Positions 34,982 through 43,703 of a stretch of DNA of 64,000 bases are shown here, piece by piece. Position numbers and translations under genes: made by a program. How positions within the stretch are numbered: position 1 is the stretch's first letter; each line of letters opens with the position of its first letter. Source of the DNA: DATKRB01 sp963794215 (GTDB taxonomy: Bacteria; Actinomycetota; Acidimicrobiia; Acidimicrobiales; RAAP-2); the NCBI GenBank assembly GCA_963794215.1, contig CAWCCQ010000005.1, forward strand, positions 52,922 through 116,921. The letters are read 5' to 3'. The notes below the pieces were generated by a model. The model was given only the letters and a program-made list of their open reading frames with translations. It searched no databases and was not told where the DNA came from.

Positions 34982-35931
34982 GGAAGATTCATCAGGCGCT
35001 CGATGGCACGGAGGCGGGCACTTTCGGCCCGGCGGTTCGTCGCCATCTCGTCGGCCGAAGGCCCCCGCGATCCCCGGAAGACCAAGCGGTGCTCGGGACG
35101 GGCCCCGCACACGCACGGAAGACGTGGCGGACACGTGCACCCGCCCGTGGCGGCCCGGGCGAATGCCGCCTTTACGAGTCGGTCCTCACCAGAGTGATAC
35201 GCGATCGTGACGCAGCGACCGCCGGGCACTAGCAGGTCGAGAGCTACCGGCAAGGCCGCACCCAACTGCCCGAGCTCGTCGTTGACCGTGACCCGCAGCG
35301 CCTGGAAGACCCTGCGCGCCGGGTGGCCACGTCGGCGGACTGCCGCCGGCACGGCGTTGCTGACCACGTCGGCCAGCTCGACGGTGCTCGAGAACGGGCG
35401 CGCGGCGGCGAGCGAACGAGCGATGCGGCGAGCGAAGCGTGCCTCGCCGTGGGCGGCAAAGAGCGTCATCAACGTCGCTTCGGGCGCCGTGTTCACCAGT
35501 TCGAGCGCACTGGAACCCTGGGTTGGATCCATGCGCATGTCGAGCGGTCCGTCTCGACGGTAGGAGAACCCGCGCTCGGCCCTGTCCAACTGCGGCGAGC
35601 TCACGCCGAGATCGAACAGGACGCCCGACACAGAGCTGACGCCCTCTTCGGCGACCACGTTGCCGAGGTCGCCGAAGAGGGCGTGCCGTACAACGGCACG
35701 ATCGCCGAAGCCGGCTAGGGCGTGCGACGCGGCGGCGACGGCCTCGGGGTCCCGATCGAGCCCGAGAACCGAAAGCTGGGGCTGGGCAGCCAAGAGTGCG
35801 GCGGCATGACCTCCGCCGCCCAACGTCGCGTCGACAACGGTACCCGGGGGGACGGGCGCGAAGACGTCCACCACCTCTCGGACCATGACGGGCCGATGCT
35901 CGAATTGCCGGTGTTCGAATTGCTGGACCAT
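34978..35931 (-). CDS. rsmH: RsmH (MraW), 16S rRNA C1402 N4-methyltransferase
   Basis: A 317-aa SAM-dependent methyltransferase. SAM motif VVDATLGGGGHAAALL, then LGLDRDPEAVAAASHAL, GVLFDLGVSSPQLDRAERGF, and the C-terminal GGRCVTIAYHSGEDRLVK with a CxCP-type cysteine patch CTCPPRLPCVCG. ATG 35931 is preferred; ATG 36039 would add 36 residues without family similarity. A 15-bp tandem duplication right after the start encodes QFEHRQFEHR. It is followed by ftsL with a GTGA overlap. Confidence 0.93.
   Translation of the reverse strand: MVQQFEHRQFEHRPVMVREVVDVFAPVPPGTVVDATLGGGGHAAALLAAQPQLSVLGLDRDPEAVAAASHALAGFGDRAVVRHALFGDLGNVVAEEGVSSVSGVLFDLGVSSPQLDRAERGFSYRRDGPLDMRMDPTQGSSALELVNTAPEATLMTLFAAHGEARFARRIARSLAAARPFSSTVELADVVSNAVPAAVRRRGHPARRVFQALRVTVNDELGQLGAALPVALDLLVPGGRCVTIAYHSGEDRLVKAAFARAATGGCTCPPRLPCVCGARPEHRLVFRGSRGPSADEMATNRRAESARLRAIERLMNLP
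35893..35922. repeat. 15-bp tandem duplication at the rsmH 5' end
   Basis: CAATTCGAACACCGG and CAATTCGAGCATCGG (minus strand) lie head to tail, differing at two third-codon positions, and encode QFEHR twice. Confidence 0.75.
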
Positions 35932-36080
35932 CCGCAGCCCCTCGACCGACGAGGTGTTCTCGGGGTGTCTCCCCGATCGACCAGCGGGGAAGAGGGCGGA
36001 GGAGGAGTCTTCCACCGTGCCGGTCGAGGGGCTGCGCATGGTCCCTGCTGTGTCGTTACCCCCGTTTACCTCCCCGGGGC

Positions 36081-36506
36081 TCACCCGTCGTCGCCTTCGT
36101 CCTCCAGTAACCACCGTTCGTCGGGCCGCACCCTCTGCTCCCACGTGGAGGGGTTCCACAACTCCACTCGGTCGATCGCCCCGTGCACGAGCACATCGCC
36201 CTCCAGCGCGGCGAACTCCCGAAGGTGCGCCGGGATCGGCATACGACCTTGGCGGTCGATCTCCACCTCGTGAGAGCTGGCTGCCCACAGTCGGGCCCGG
36301 TTGCGATTGGCCCGGCCGTCGGCTGCTCGCTCCTGCATGGCCTGCATTTGACGCTCGAACTCCCCAGGGGTCCACAGCGCCAGACACCCCTCGCGGTTCT
36401 CCGTCAGATAGCCGCCTCGATCGAACGCGGCGCGGTACTTGGCCGGCAGGATCACCCTGCCCTTGGTGTCGAGCGAATGCTCGTACCTGCCCACGAAGCC
36501 TGCCAC
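36081..36506 (-). CDS. mraZ: MraZ transcriptional regulator
   Basis: A 141-aa DNA-binding protein with two AbrB/SpoVT-like MraZ halves: GRYEHSLDTKGRVILPAKYR and SSHEVEIDRQGRMPIPAHLR. It heads the dcw cluster and, in studied bacteria, represses or activates it through repeats upstream of its own gene. Such repeats are visible at 36551-36597. About 150 bp (35932-36080) separate it from rsmH. Confidence 0.95.
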   Translation of the reverse strand: MAGFVGRYEHSLDTKGRVILPAKYRAAFDRGGYLTENREGCLALWTPGEFERQMQAMQERAADGRANRNRARLWAASSHEVEIDRQGRMPIPAHLREFAALEGDVLVHGAIDRVELWNPSTWEQRVRPDERWLLEDEGDDG

Positions 36507-36550
36507 TGACCGTTGCCCCCACGACGCTCCTTGGATCGCGCCCTAATTCA

Positions 36551-36597
36551 CCCTTTTGAACCACTTCAAGCCACTTTACGCCCCGACCCCCCACTGG
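36551..36597 (-). promoter_or_regulatory. MraZ-type operator repeats upstream of mraZ
   Basis: On the minus strand AAAGTGG (36577-36571), GAAGTGG (36567-36561) and AAAAGGG (36557-36551) recur every 10 bases, with a further AGTGG-like copy near 36597. This spacing and the (A)AGTGG core match known MraZ-binding boxes. TTGAAG within the array, 17 bases before TTAGGG, is a possible -35/-10 pair. The remaining DNA to 36810 holds no gene that I can support. Confidence 0.65.
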
Positions 36598-36810
36598 TCA
36601 ACATGGTCGAACCCCAGCCGGCCCCAGCGCGCACGAGCACCCAGTCCGCCCGTGTGGGCAGTGCCGAGGATCCGAACCAGACCTGGCCCAGCGCCGAAGT
36701 AGGAGAGCGAGGGCCGAGCACCGACGGGTGAGAGCCGACGGTCTCGACGATCATCACCAGGCGTCGGCACGGTGACCCGTGTCGTGTGGGGCGGCAACGG
36801 CCGCCGTCGG

Positions 36811-37515
36811 TCACCCCGGGGGTGCGAGGGGCGGGAGCACCTGCCACGAACTGGCGTCGGGCAGGTGCCTGAGCACGGCGGCGACGACGGTCTCGGCGTC
36901 CACAGACGGCCCCACTAGCTCGTCAAGGCCGATGCCAGCGGCGCGTACCGCCGCCGTCATGGCGGCCAGCTCGGTCCCGTCGAGCCCGAACAGCATCGTC
37001 CAGCGGGCGGGATCCCAGCGCCGGTAGGCCGCCGAATGGAACAACGATCCCTGACGGCTCCTCCACTGGGCCACGCCAACCATCTTGCGGTCCCCCGCCA
37101 CGACCTCCCCGGGCCCAAGGCCGGCGAAACACACCAGGTCCGACCAGGGTCGATCGACGAGCGGCCCTCGGTGAACGTGCAGACCACCGGCACCGAGTCC
37201 TCCGAGTGCCGCCGCCCAGCAGTCCCCTACCCAGCCCGCAGCGCGCGCCACGTCGCGCTCGAAGAGCTCGTCGTCGCTCGGGATCCACAGATCGATCCAT
37301 ATCGGGTCCGCGGCGTCCACGAAGACGGCCCCTCCCCCGCTGCGTCGGCGGACCAGCGCGACGTCCCTCGCGGTGGCCTGCTCGTGCGAGGCGACGGACC
37401 AGGGCTGCGTGCTACCGAGGACCAGGATCGGCCGGCTCGCGCGATGCACGACCACCGCCCGTGTCCGGAGCGGCCGGAACCGCTCGACGTCGAACGGCTC
37501 CGCGCTCGTGCTCAC
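36811..37515 (-). CDS. lplA: Lipoate-protein ligase A-like protein
   Basis: A 234-aa member of the BPL/LplA/LipB family, which attaches lipoate or related acids to lysines of target proteins. The lipoate-binding loop RRRSGGGAVFVD (from about residue 56) and the conserved GDRKMVGVAQWR (catalytic Lys) are present. No C-terminal accessory domain is seen, so it could be a ligase needing a partner or an amidotransferase. The start is GTG 37515, 30 bp after the HNH gene, so the two may be co-transcribed. Confidence 0.8.
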   Translation of the reverse strand: MSTSAEPFDVERFRPLRTRAVVVHRASRPILVLGSTQPWSVASHEQATARDVALVRRRSGGGAVFVDAADPIWIDLWIPSDDELFERDVARAAGWVGDCWAAALGGLGAGGLHVHRGPLVDRPWSDLVCFAGLGPGEVVAGDRKMVGVAQWRSRQGSLFHSAAYRRWDPARWTMLFGLDGTELAAMTAAVRAAGIGLDELVGPSVDAETVVAAVLRHLPDASSWQVLPPLAPPG

Positions 37516-37545
37516 CCAATGTCCGGCCCGTGCTCAGCTCGCGGG

Positions 37546-38052
37546 TTAGGACGCAGCCGCGAGATATGGCTCCCAGGTCGGATCCATGTCGGCGAGCTGT
37601 CGGAGGCGCCAAAGATGGCCGTCGGGGGCGGCGGGACGAAAGGGCAGGGACCACCCGAGCTCCGACAGCAGGCGGTCACCCTTTTCAAGGTTGTCGCGCT
37701 TGCAGGCGGCGACCACGTTTGACCACTCGTGGCGGCCGCCGCGACTCTTGGGCACCACGTGGTCGACAGTGTCGGCAGGCTCCGAGCAGTACACGCAACG
37801 CCCGCCGTCGCGTCGCAGCACCGCGCGGCGCGTGAGGGGCGGGGTGCGGGCCCAGCGCGGGATCCGGACCATGTGCGAAAGCCGCACGATGGAGGGCACC
37901 GCCACCGAAAGGTGGGCCGAGTGGAAAACGGCCGAAGTCGGCCTGAACGCGACAGCCTCCGCTCTCCCGGCGAGCACCAGCACCACCGCGCGTCGGTCGG
38001 AGACCAAGGCGAGCGGCTCATAGCTCGCATTGAGCAGGAGAACCCGCTCCAT
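37546..38052 (-). CDS. HNH endonuclease family protein
   Basis: A 168-aa protein with an HNH zinc-type nuclease fold at its C-terminal half: CVYC (residues 86-89), DHVVPKSRGG (97-106), N112 and AACKRDN. The N-terminal half (VLLLNASYEPLALVSDRRAV) belongs to a widespread stand-alone HNH group in actinobacteria whose role is unknown. TAGCCT lies 7 bases before the ATG, but its TAG is also the stop codon of the upstream gene, so that box may be chance. Confidence 0.85.
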   Translation of the reverse strand: MERVLLLNASYEPLALVSDRRAVVLVLAGRAEAVAFRPTSAVFHSAHLSVAVPSIVRLSHMVRIPRWARTPPLTRRAVLRRDGGRCVYCSEPADTVDHVVPKSRGGRHEWSNVVAACKRDNLEKGDRLLSELGWSLPFRPAAPDGHLWRLRQLADMDPTWEPYLAAAS

Positions 38053-38062
38053 CGAGCAGAGG

Positions 38063-38416
38063 CTATCGGTCGGGGGCGGGCATCCGACGACACCAGCCGA
38101 GGAAGTCCACCACGTCGGCGCCCGAAAGCCTTGGGGCGTGGTCGCTGACGGGGGTGCCCCGCTCCCACGACGTGTGCCCGCCGCCGGTCCCGAAGGCGGT
38201 TAGGAGTCGAAAGTCCCAATACCGGGCATCGGGAAGCGGGAGGAATGGCCATCGCGCCCACCAGCGAGCCGGCGCCAGTCGCCGAACCGTCTGGCCGGTG
38301 ACCCACCAAAGGTCGGGCCGCACGAGAACAGCGCGCGCGACCGTGCGGGCGAGCGCCAATCGGGCGTCGCTGGGAGCCACCACGGGCGAGCGCCGTCGCT
38401 GGCTCCTCTTGCTCAC
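38063..38416 (-). CDS. Unknown 117-aa protein coupled to the ROK gene
   Basis: I do not recognise this protein. It starts with GTG 38416, overlapping the ROK stop as GTGA. The N-terminus is strongly basic (VSKRSQRRRSP), followed by an aromatic-rich middle (PDLWWVTGQTVRRLAPARWW and ARWPFLPLPDARYWDFRLL). No cysteine or transmembrane motif is evident. The Trp/Arg pattern suggests membrane-surface or nucleic-acid contact, but that is a guess. Confidence 0.65.
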   Translation of the reverse strand: MSKRSQRRRSPVVAPSDARLALARTVARAVLVRPDLWWVTGQTVRRLAPARWWARWPFLPLPDARYWDFRLLTAFGTGGGHTSWERGTPVSDHAPRLSGADVVDFLGWCRRMPAPDR

Positions 38417-39342
38417 GTCCACCCAATCCGATCGAGCCGATCGTCGCCGAGCTGATTCCAGGACCGCCAACCCACGGCGCCGGCGCCGACCAACGGTCCA
38501 TCGGCGCCGAGCCCCACCGGCAGGATCTCCGTCGAGGCCGAGTACTCGAACCCGGCGCGTTCGGAGAGCTCCCGTCGGGCCGCGTCGAAGAACGGTTCGC
38601 CGAAGCCCAACGCCACGGACCCACCGACGAGGGCCAAGGAGAGGTCGAGGAGGTTTGCGACCGAGGCGACGGCCCGGCCGACCAGCGTGCCTGCGCGCAC
38701 CACGATCTCGTGAGGTGCCTCAGCGGCGGGACGGCCGGTGATCGCGGCGATGGCAGTTCCCGACGCCTCGGCCTCCAAGCAGCCCCGTCCCCCGCACGCA
38801 CACGGCCGGCCTTCTGGTTCGACCACGATGTGCCCGACGTGCCCGGCGTTTCCAGTTCGGCCCTCGAGCAGCGAGCCGCCCGAGACGATCCCCCCACCTA
38901 CGCCGGTGGATACGACCATCGCCAGGTAGTCGGCCCTTCCCCGTGCCGCCCCCACCCATCCCTCTGCGAGGGCCAGCGCCTTGGCGTCGTTGTCGACGAA
39001 CGTTGGGAGGCCCGTCATCTCCGACAGCCGACGTCGTAAGGGGAAGTCCCGCCACCCGGGGATGTTGAGAGGGGACACTGCTTCGCCCCCCGCCCGCATC
39101 GGGCCACCGCAGCCCACGCCGCACACCGTGGCTGAGCCATGGTCGGCGACCCGTTCCACGACATCAGCCAGGGTCGACCAGATGACCTCGGGTCCGGCCC
39201 CCGACGGGGTCGGCGCCCACACGACGTCGCGCAGGTTGCCGGCCGCATCCACGTGGCCCGCCGCGAGCTTGGTGCCCCCGATGTCGACCGCCAGACACTG
39301 TTGGACCGTGTGCCGTTCGATTGGCCCCGCCGCGCCGTCCAC
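38413..39342 (-). CDS. ROK-family sugar kinase/regulator-like protein (glucokinase-like)
   Basis: ASKHA-fold protein of 309 aa. The ATP-binding DIGGTKLAAG, catalytic FVDNDAKALALAEGW, the glycine-rich STGVGGGIVSGG, and the ROK zinc motif with the cysteines of GRPCACGGRGCLEAEASG are present. There is no N-terminal helix-turn-helix, so an enzyme such as glucokinase is more likely than a repressor. The start is uncertain: GTG 39342 is used; the frame is open to ATG 39408, which would overlap the DUF3040 gene by 47 bp. Confidence 0.87.
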   Translation of the reverse strand: MDGAAGPIERHTVQQCLAVDIGGTKLAAGHVDAAGNLRDVVWAPTPSGAGPEVIWSTLADVVERVADHGSATVCGVGCGGPMRAGGEAVSPLNIPGWRDFPLRRRLSEMTGLPTFVDNDAKALALAEGWVGAARGRADYLAMVVSTGVGGGIVSGGSLLEGRTGNAGHVGHIVVEPEGRPCACGGRGCLEAEASGTAIAAITGRPAAEAPHEIVVRAGTLVGRAVASVANLLDLSLALVGGSVALGFGEPFFDAARRELSERAGFEYSASTEILPVGLGADGPLVGAGAVGWRSWNQLGDDRLDRIGWT

Positions 39343-39361
39343 CGTCGTCCGCGGAGCCGGT

Positions 39362-39754
39362 TCAGTGCTCGCGACGAAAACGACCGCGCAACCACTCGCG
39401 GGCGTCATGGACCGCGCCCTCGATGGTGCCGCCCGAACCCTCTCTGCGCTCGCCCTTGGGTCTCGTCAGGTCGTGCCAACCCGCCTTTCCCATGCGGCGC
39501 AGGTTCCGCTCGAACACGACGGCCGAAGCGAACATCGCGGCAACGCCCAAGAAGCCTAAGAAGACCGATCTCGAGTAGAACGCGACCAGAACGACCACCC
39601 CGGCCACGAATCCGACGGCCGACCACTTGCAGTAGCGACCAGCGTGCCGGTAGACGGTCTCGGAGCGCACGCGCTCTGCGAACTCGGGGTCCTGACGGAC
39701 CAACGACTCCTCAAGCTCGGCAAGGATGCGCTGCTCATGTTCGGAGAGCGGCAC
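39362..39754 (-). CDS. DUF3040 membrane protein
   Basis: A 130-aa actinobacterial protein of the DUF3040 family. It opens VPLSEHEQRILAELEESLVR then QDPEFAERV, followed by two adjacent hydrophobic stretches (AVGFVAGVVVLVAFYS and VFLGFLGVAAMFASAVVF) forming a helical hairpin. A charged C-terminal tail follows. GTG 39754 matches the family N-terminus better than 39772. Function is unknown. It sits in a minus-strand run with the LapA-like and ROK genes. Confidence 0.85.
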   Translation of the reverse strand: MPLSEHEQRILAELEESLVRQDPEFAERVRSETVYRHAGRYCKWSAVGFVAGVVVLVAFYSRSVFLGFLGVAAMFASAVVFERNLRRMGKAGWHDLTRPKGERREGSGGTIEGAVHDAREWLRGRFRREH

Positions 39755-39962
39755 CGTGCTCCCCCTTGTCAACGCCCTGCCCTCGCCTCACGGTGAAGGA
39801 CCTCCTCGACCCCACGATCTCGGCCTCATGATCGCGCACTTCGATCCTGCGGACAACGAGGCCTTCCCTCGTGCCCCTCAGCATTCGGACCGACGCCGCA
39901 GGACTCGTCCCACACACGGAACCGTCCGCTTCGAAGTCTACGACGGCAAAGTCCCAAATCAC
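39735..39962 (-). CDS. Possible unknown 75-aa protein coupled to the LapA-like gene
   Basis: Unrecognised small protein. Its GTG start overlaps the LapA-like stop by 4 bp (GTGA), and its 3' end overlaps the DUF3040 start by 20 bp. The sequence VIWDFAVVDFEADGSVCG then a basic C-terminal half has no known domain. The overlap pattern, common for real genes here, is the main evidence, so confidence is modest. Confidence 0.4.
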   Translation of the reverse strand: MIWDFAVVDFEADGSVCGTSPAASVRMLRGTREGLVVRRIEVRDHEAEIVGSRRSFTVRRGQGVDKGEHGAALRT

Positions 39963-40246
39963 GCGCGTGGCCGCCGGGACGACCCCGTGGATGCCGGACG
40001 GCGCCGGCGGCGCACCAGACCACCGACCAATCCCCCAAGCAACCCGGAGATGACGATCACTTCGATCAAGGGTGCCCTGGTGGTGCTGACCCAGAAGTCG
40101 ATCTTCACGTCCTGGAGATTCGCCAGAGCGAACCAGAGCAGCAGGACACCGAGCACGGCGCCAAGCACGATCCCCGCCCGCCGCGAACGACCACGCGCCG
40201 GTGTCTCGGGAGCCGTTTCGTTGGTCGCCTCCACTGGCTCAGTCAT
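39959..40246 (-). CDS. LapA-domain (DUF1049) membrane protein
   Basis: A 95-aa protein with two hydrophobic helices (AGIVLGAVLGVLLLWFALAN and APLIEVIVISGLLGGLVGGL) around the LQDVKIDFWV motif typical of LapA/DUF1049. LapA proteins are linked to lipopolysaccharide assembly in Gram-negatives; actinobacterial versions have no defined role. AAGGACGG lies 5 bases before ATG 40246. It is divergent from the enoyl-CoA hydratase across 195 bp holding no other gene. Confidence 0.85.
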   Translation of the reverse strand: MTEPVEATNETAPETPARGRSRRAGIVLGAVLGVLLLWFALANLQDVKIDFWVSTTRAPLIEVIVISGLLGGLVGGLVRRRRRPASTGSSRRPRA

Positions 40247-40441
40247 TGGCCCGTCCTTGCCTTGCCTTGCCTAGTTCTCGTGGTCGCTCGATAACAATGC
40301 CCGGCCAACGCTTGCGGCCACGGCCCCGCCCAATGGGTACCGTCGGCGTCACGCGAGTGCTCGACCCGGGTTGCCCAGTAGCCTACGGCCGAGCAGGGCC
40401 CCAGGCCGCGGGCCGGAGCAATCGGACCGAGCGGAGGCTCG

Positions 40442-41218
40442 TTGAACGAATCGGTGCGTTACGAGCTCGATGGCCATCTAGCCACCATCACCTACAACCG
40501 TCCCGAGGCGTTGAACGCCATCAACACCGACGTGCGCAACGGTCTGAACGAGGCGTTCGGCCAATTCCGCGACGACGAGAACGCCTGGGTAGCCATCGTG
40601 ACCGGTGAAGGTCGGGCCTTCTGCGTGGGCGCGGACATGAACGACATGGCCGGGTCCAGCGGTGACTTTGCCGGCACCTTCTGGGAGAAGCCCACCCTGA
40701 ACTCGTTCGAAAGCGGGTGGGAGATCTTCAAGCCGGTGATCGCCGCGGTCAACGGCTATTGCCTCGGCTATGGGCTGACGCTGGTCACCTGGTGCGACTT
40801 CGTCATTGCCTCGGACCGTGCGGAGTTCGGGTTCCCCGAGGTGCGCCTCGGCGTCCCGGCGATCGTGGGTTCCATCCGGCTGCCTCAGCGGGTCGGCTGG
40901 CAGTACGCGATGGAGCTGCTGCTGACCGGCGAGCGGATCGACGCCCAACGGGCCCTGGCCATCGGCCTTGCAGGCTGGGTCGTCCCCCACGACGAGCTCA
41001 TGGCCGAGGCCCGGCGACTGGCCGATCGCCTGGTGAGTGCCGCTCCCCTCGCCGCCCGGGCCTCCAAGGAGGTCGCGTACCGTAGCCAGGAACTTCCTGT
41101 CCTCGACGCCATCCGATTCGGCGAGACAATGCGCAAGGTGGCTGCGGCCACCGACGACGCGGCCGAGGGTCGGCTCGCTGCACAGGAGGGACGCACGCCG
41201 CGCTGGCAGGGTCGCTGA
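40442..41218 (+). CDS. Enoyl-CoA hydratase/isomerase family protein
   Basis: Crotonase-fold protein of 258 aa. The motifs ITYNRPEALNAINTDVRN, GRAFCVGADMNDM (oxyanion-hole region) and AAVNGYCLGYGLTLVTWCDF are present. The second catalytic-glutamate region reads EFGFPEVRLGVPAIVG, which keeps a Glu. Unlike MenB it lacks the GSFDGG motif. The start is TTG 40442, supported by GGAGG at 40433-40437, 4 bases upstream. The substrate is unknown; it precedes the ergothioneine genes but spacing (128 bp) argues against one operon. Confidence 0.87.
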   Translation: MNESVRYELDGHLATITYNRPEALNAINTDVRNGLNEAFGQFRDDENAWVAIVTGEGRAFCVGADMNDMAGSSGDFAGTFWEKPTLNSFESGWEIFKPVIAAVNGYCLGYGLTLVTWCDFVIASDRAEFGFPEVRLGVPAIVGSIRLPQRVGWQYAMELLLTGERIDAQRALAIGLAGWVVPHDELMAEARRLADRLVSAAPLAARASKEVAYRSQELPVLDAIRFGETMRKVAAATDDAAEGRLAAQEGRTPRWQGR

Positions 41219-41346
41219 CCAGCTCTCTCGGGTGACCTCGCCGCTCGCGTACCGACCCGAGGCCGGCCTCGCTAAGTTCGCGTCAAGCTCGCGCCGGCGA
41301 GAGCTCAGGCCGTTGTCGGGACCGACCACGCGAGAAGGAGCGAGGC

Positions 41347-42654
41347 ATGGGAACGGGCGATCGGTGGGACCGACCGTTGCTTACGTCTCGCTACGAGGCG
41401 ACCCGGGCACTGACCGAAGTACTGGCTGAACCGCTGTCCCCCGAGGACCAGACGGTGCAATCGATGCCCGACGTCAGCCCGACCAAGTGGCACCGCGGCC
41501 ACACCTCCTGGTTCTTCGAGACGTTTCTGCTGGAGCCGAACCTCTCAAGCTACGAGTCCTTCCACCCCGCCTTCGGCTACATCTTCAACTCCTACTACGA
41601 GGCTGTCGGCGCTCGGCACCCCCGCTCGGAGCGCGGCCTGGTATCACGGCCAGGCATCGCCGAAGTGGCCGACTACCGCCGCCACGTTGACAAATCCATG
41701 GGCGAGCTCCTGCGCACCGTCCAGGACGAGGGCGCACGAGCACTCGTCGAGCTGGGGATCAACCACGAGCAACAGCATCAGGAGCTCCTCTTGATGGACA
41801 TCAAGCATGTGCTGTCGCGTAGCCCGCTCCAGCCCCCCTACCGCCCGGTCGTGGTCCAGCGGGACGGCTCCCTATCGGGCCCCGACGCAGGCGCCCGACC
41901 CGTTGGCTGGTGGGAGCACGAAGGCGGTGTGGCCCAGGTGGGTCACGCTGGCGGCGGCTTCGCGTTCGACAACGAGGCGCCGCGTCACCCCGTCCATCTG
42001 ACGCCGTTCGCCCTCGCCGACCGACCCGTCACTTGCGGAGAGTGGCTCGAATTCATGAACGACGGCGGCTACACGCGACCCGAGCTCTGGCTGTCCGACG
42101 GGTGGTCGGTCGTCCAGCAACAGGGCTGGCGGGCACCGATGTACTGGTCCTGCAACACGGACGACGAGCTCGCTCCGTCTCGCCGCCCCTGGCAGGTCTT
42201 CACCCTGGACGGACCGCGGGACGTGGATCCCGCCGAGCCGGTCTGCCACGTGAGCTACTACGAGGCCGACGCCTTCGCCCACTGGACCGGGTACCGCCTC
42301 CCTACCGAAGCAGAGTGGGAAGTGTCCGCCGCGGGTAGACCGGTCCTCGGTTCCTTCCTCGACCTCGACTACCTGCACCCGCGCGCCACGCCCCCCGGAT
42401 CCGATGCGCTCTTCGGTGACGTCTGGGAGTGGACGTCCAGCGCGTACAGCCCCTACCCCGGGTTCCGGGCCGCGGCCGGGGCTGTCGGCGAGTACAACGG
42501 GAAGTTCATGGTCAGCCAGTACGTGCTGCGAGGGGGCTCGTGCGTGACCCCCTCAGGACACCTGCGTGCCACGTACCGCAACTTCTTCCCGCCCGCCGCC
42601 CGCTGGTCGTTCTCCGGCGTGCGCCTCGCCCGTGATCTCGAGGGCAGATCGTGA
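41347..42654 (+). CDS. egtB: EgtB, ergothioneine sulfoxide synthase
   Basis: Non-haem iron enzyme of 435 aa that couples hercynine with a thiol donor. The N-terminal DinB-like domain has WHRGHTSWFFETF and the iron ligand motif HEQQHQE (H140, H144, E146). The C-terminal formylglycine-generating-enzyme-like (FGE-sulfatase) domain includes NMN-type motifs DVWEWTSSAYSPYPGF and YVLRGGSCVTP. AAGGAG lies 6 bases before ATG 41347. It overlaps egtD by GTGA. Whether it uses cysteine or gamma-glutamylcysteine cannot be read; no egtA, egtC or egtE is nearby. Confidence 0.93.
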   Translation: MGTGDRWDRPLLTSRYEATRALTEVLAEPLSPEDQTVQSMPDVSPTKWHRGHTSWFFETFLLEPNLSSYESFHPAFGYIFNSYYEAVGARHPRSERGLVSRPGIAEVADYRRHVDKSMGELLRTVQDEGARALVELGINHEQQHQELLLMDIKHVLSRSPLQPPYRPVVVQRDGSLSGPDAGARPVGWWEHEGGVAQVGHAGGGFAFDNEAPRHPVHLTPFALADRPVTCGEWLEFMNDGGYTRPELWLSDGWSVVQQQGWRAPMYWSCNTDDELAPSRRPWQVFTLDGPRDVDPAEPVCHVSYYEADAFAHWTGYRLPTEAEWEVSAAGRPVLGSFLDLDYLHPRATPPGSDALFGDVWEWTSSAYSPYPGFRAAAGAVGEYNGKFMVSQYVLRGGSCVTPSGHLRATYRNFFPPAARWSFSGVRLARDLEGRS

Positions 42655-43634
42655 CGACCCAGACGCCACTGCGTGTCGACATCCATCTCACGGCCCAGGA
42701 CCTGCGCGCCGCGCTCGAAGACGACGTGCGCCGTGGCCTGGGCGAATCGCCCAAGAGCATCCCGCCGGTGTGGTTCTACGACGAGGAGGGCAGTCGCCTC
42801 TTCGAGCGCATCACCCAGCTCCCCGAGTACTACCCGACCCGGGCCGAGCGGGCGCTCCTGGTAAAGCACGCGCCAGAAATCGCCCGCCAGGCGCCCTCGG
42901 ACACCCTCGTCGAGCTCGGAGCAGGCGCCTGCGATAAGACCCGAGTCCTCCTCGACGCCATGCGAGCCGCGGGGCCACTGACCCGCTACATCCCTTTTGA
43001 CGTCAGCGACGAGTTCCTGCGCGAGGCGGCAACGGGGCTGGTCGACGAGTACGAGGGGCTCGAGGTCCATGCGGTGGTGGGCGACTTCCACCAGCACCTC
43101 AACGAGATCCCATCGCTCGGGAGCCGTCTGGTCGCGTTTCTGGGCGGGACCATCGGGAACCTCGAACCCGCTGCTCGGCGTCGGTTCCTCTTCGACCTCA
43201 ATTGCACGATGTCCGCAAGCGACCACCTGCTGCTCGGCACCGATCTCGTGAAGGATCCTCGGCGGATCCTGGCGGCGTACGACGACGCCGAAGGGGTGAC
43301 CGCCGCCTTCAATCGCAACGTGCTGAACGTCCTCAACCGCGCACTCGGGGCGCACTTCGATGTCTCCACATTCGAGCACGTGGCCAGGTGGAACGCCGAG
43401 GAGCGCTGGATCGAGATGCGTCTTCGCTCCCTCGATGACCAAGTCGTGCCCATCGACGTCCTAGGGATGGAAGTCACCTTCACAGCGGGAGAGGAGCTGC
43501 TGACCGAGATCAGCGCCAAGTTCACCCCCGAGGAGGTCGAGCGCGAGCTGCTCCAGGCGGACTTCGTGGTCGACGGCATGTGGGGGGCCGAGGAGGGCGA
43601 GTTTCTCTTGACCCTCGCCCACCCCTACTGCTGA
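42651..43634 (+). CDS. egtD: EgtD, histidine N-alpha trimethyltransferase
   Basis: SAM-dependent enzyme of 327 aa that converts histidine to hercynine, the EgtB substrate. The N-terminal PPVWFYDEEGSRLFERITQL and YYPTRAERALL, the SAM loop LVELGAGACDKTRVLL, and FLGGTIGNLEP are all diagnostic. The terminal region GMEVTFTAGEELLTEISAKF is also conserved. The GTG start overlaps the egtB stop by 4 bp. With EgtB it forms the minimal ergothioneine route, needing only a C-S lyase from elsewhere. Confidence 0.95.
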   Translation: MTTQTPLRVDIHLTAQDLRAALEDDVRRGLGESPKSIPPVWFYDEEGSRLFERITQLPEYYPTRAERALLVKHAPEIARQAPSDTLVELGAGACDKTRVLLDAMRAAGPLTRYIPFDVSDEFLREAATGLVDEYEGLEVHAVVGDFHQHLNEIPSLGSRLVAFLGGTIGNLEPAARRRFLFDLNCTMSASDHLLLGTDLVKDPRRILAAYDDAEGVTAAFNRNVLNVLNRALGAHFDVSTFEHVARWNAEERWIEMRLRSLDDQVVPIDVLGMEVTFTAGEELLTEISAKFTPEEVERELLQADFVVDGMWGAEEGEFLLTLAHPYC

Positions 43635-43703
43635 GGGATCAGCTCGACTCTCGGGGCACCTACCCCACTCATCCAACCTCGGCCAGCGTCTCGGCCCCGA
43701 GTC

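Noticed and set aside
34583..35140. 185-codon frame overlapping rsmH and ftsL as a separate gene
   Set aside because: It is the ftsL N-terminal half extended backwards into rsmH and forwards past the frameshift.
38060..38065. TAGCCT as a leaderless promoter for the HNH gene
   Set aside because: Its TAG is the stop codon of the upstream gene, so the match may be accidental; not counted with the others.
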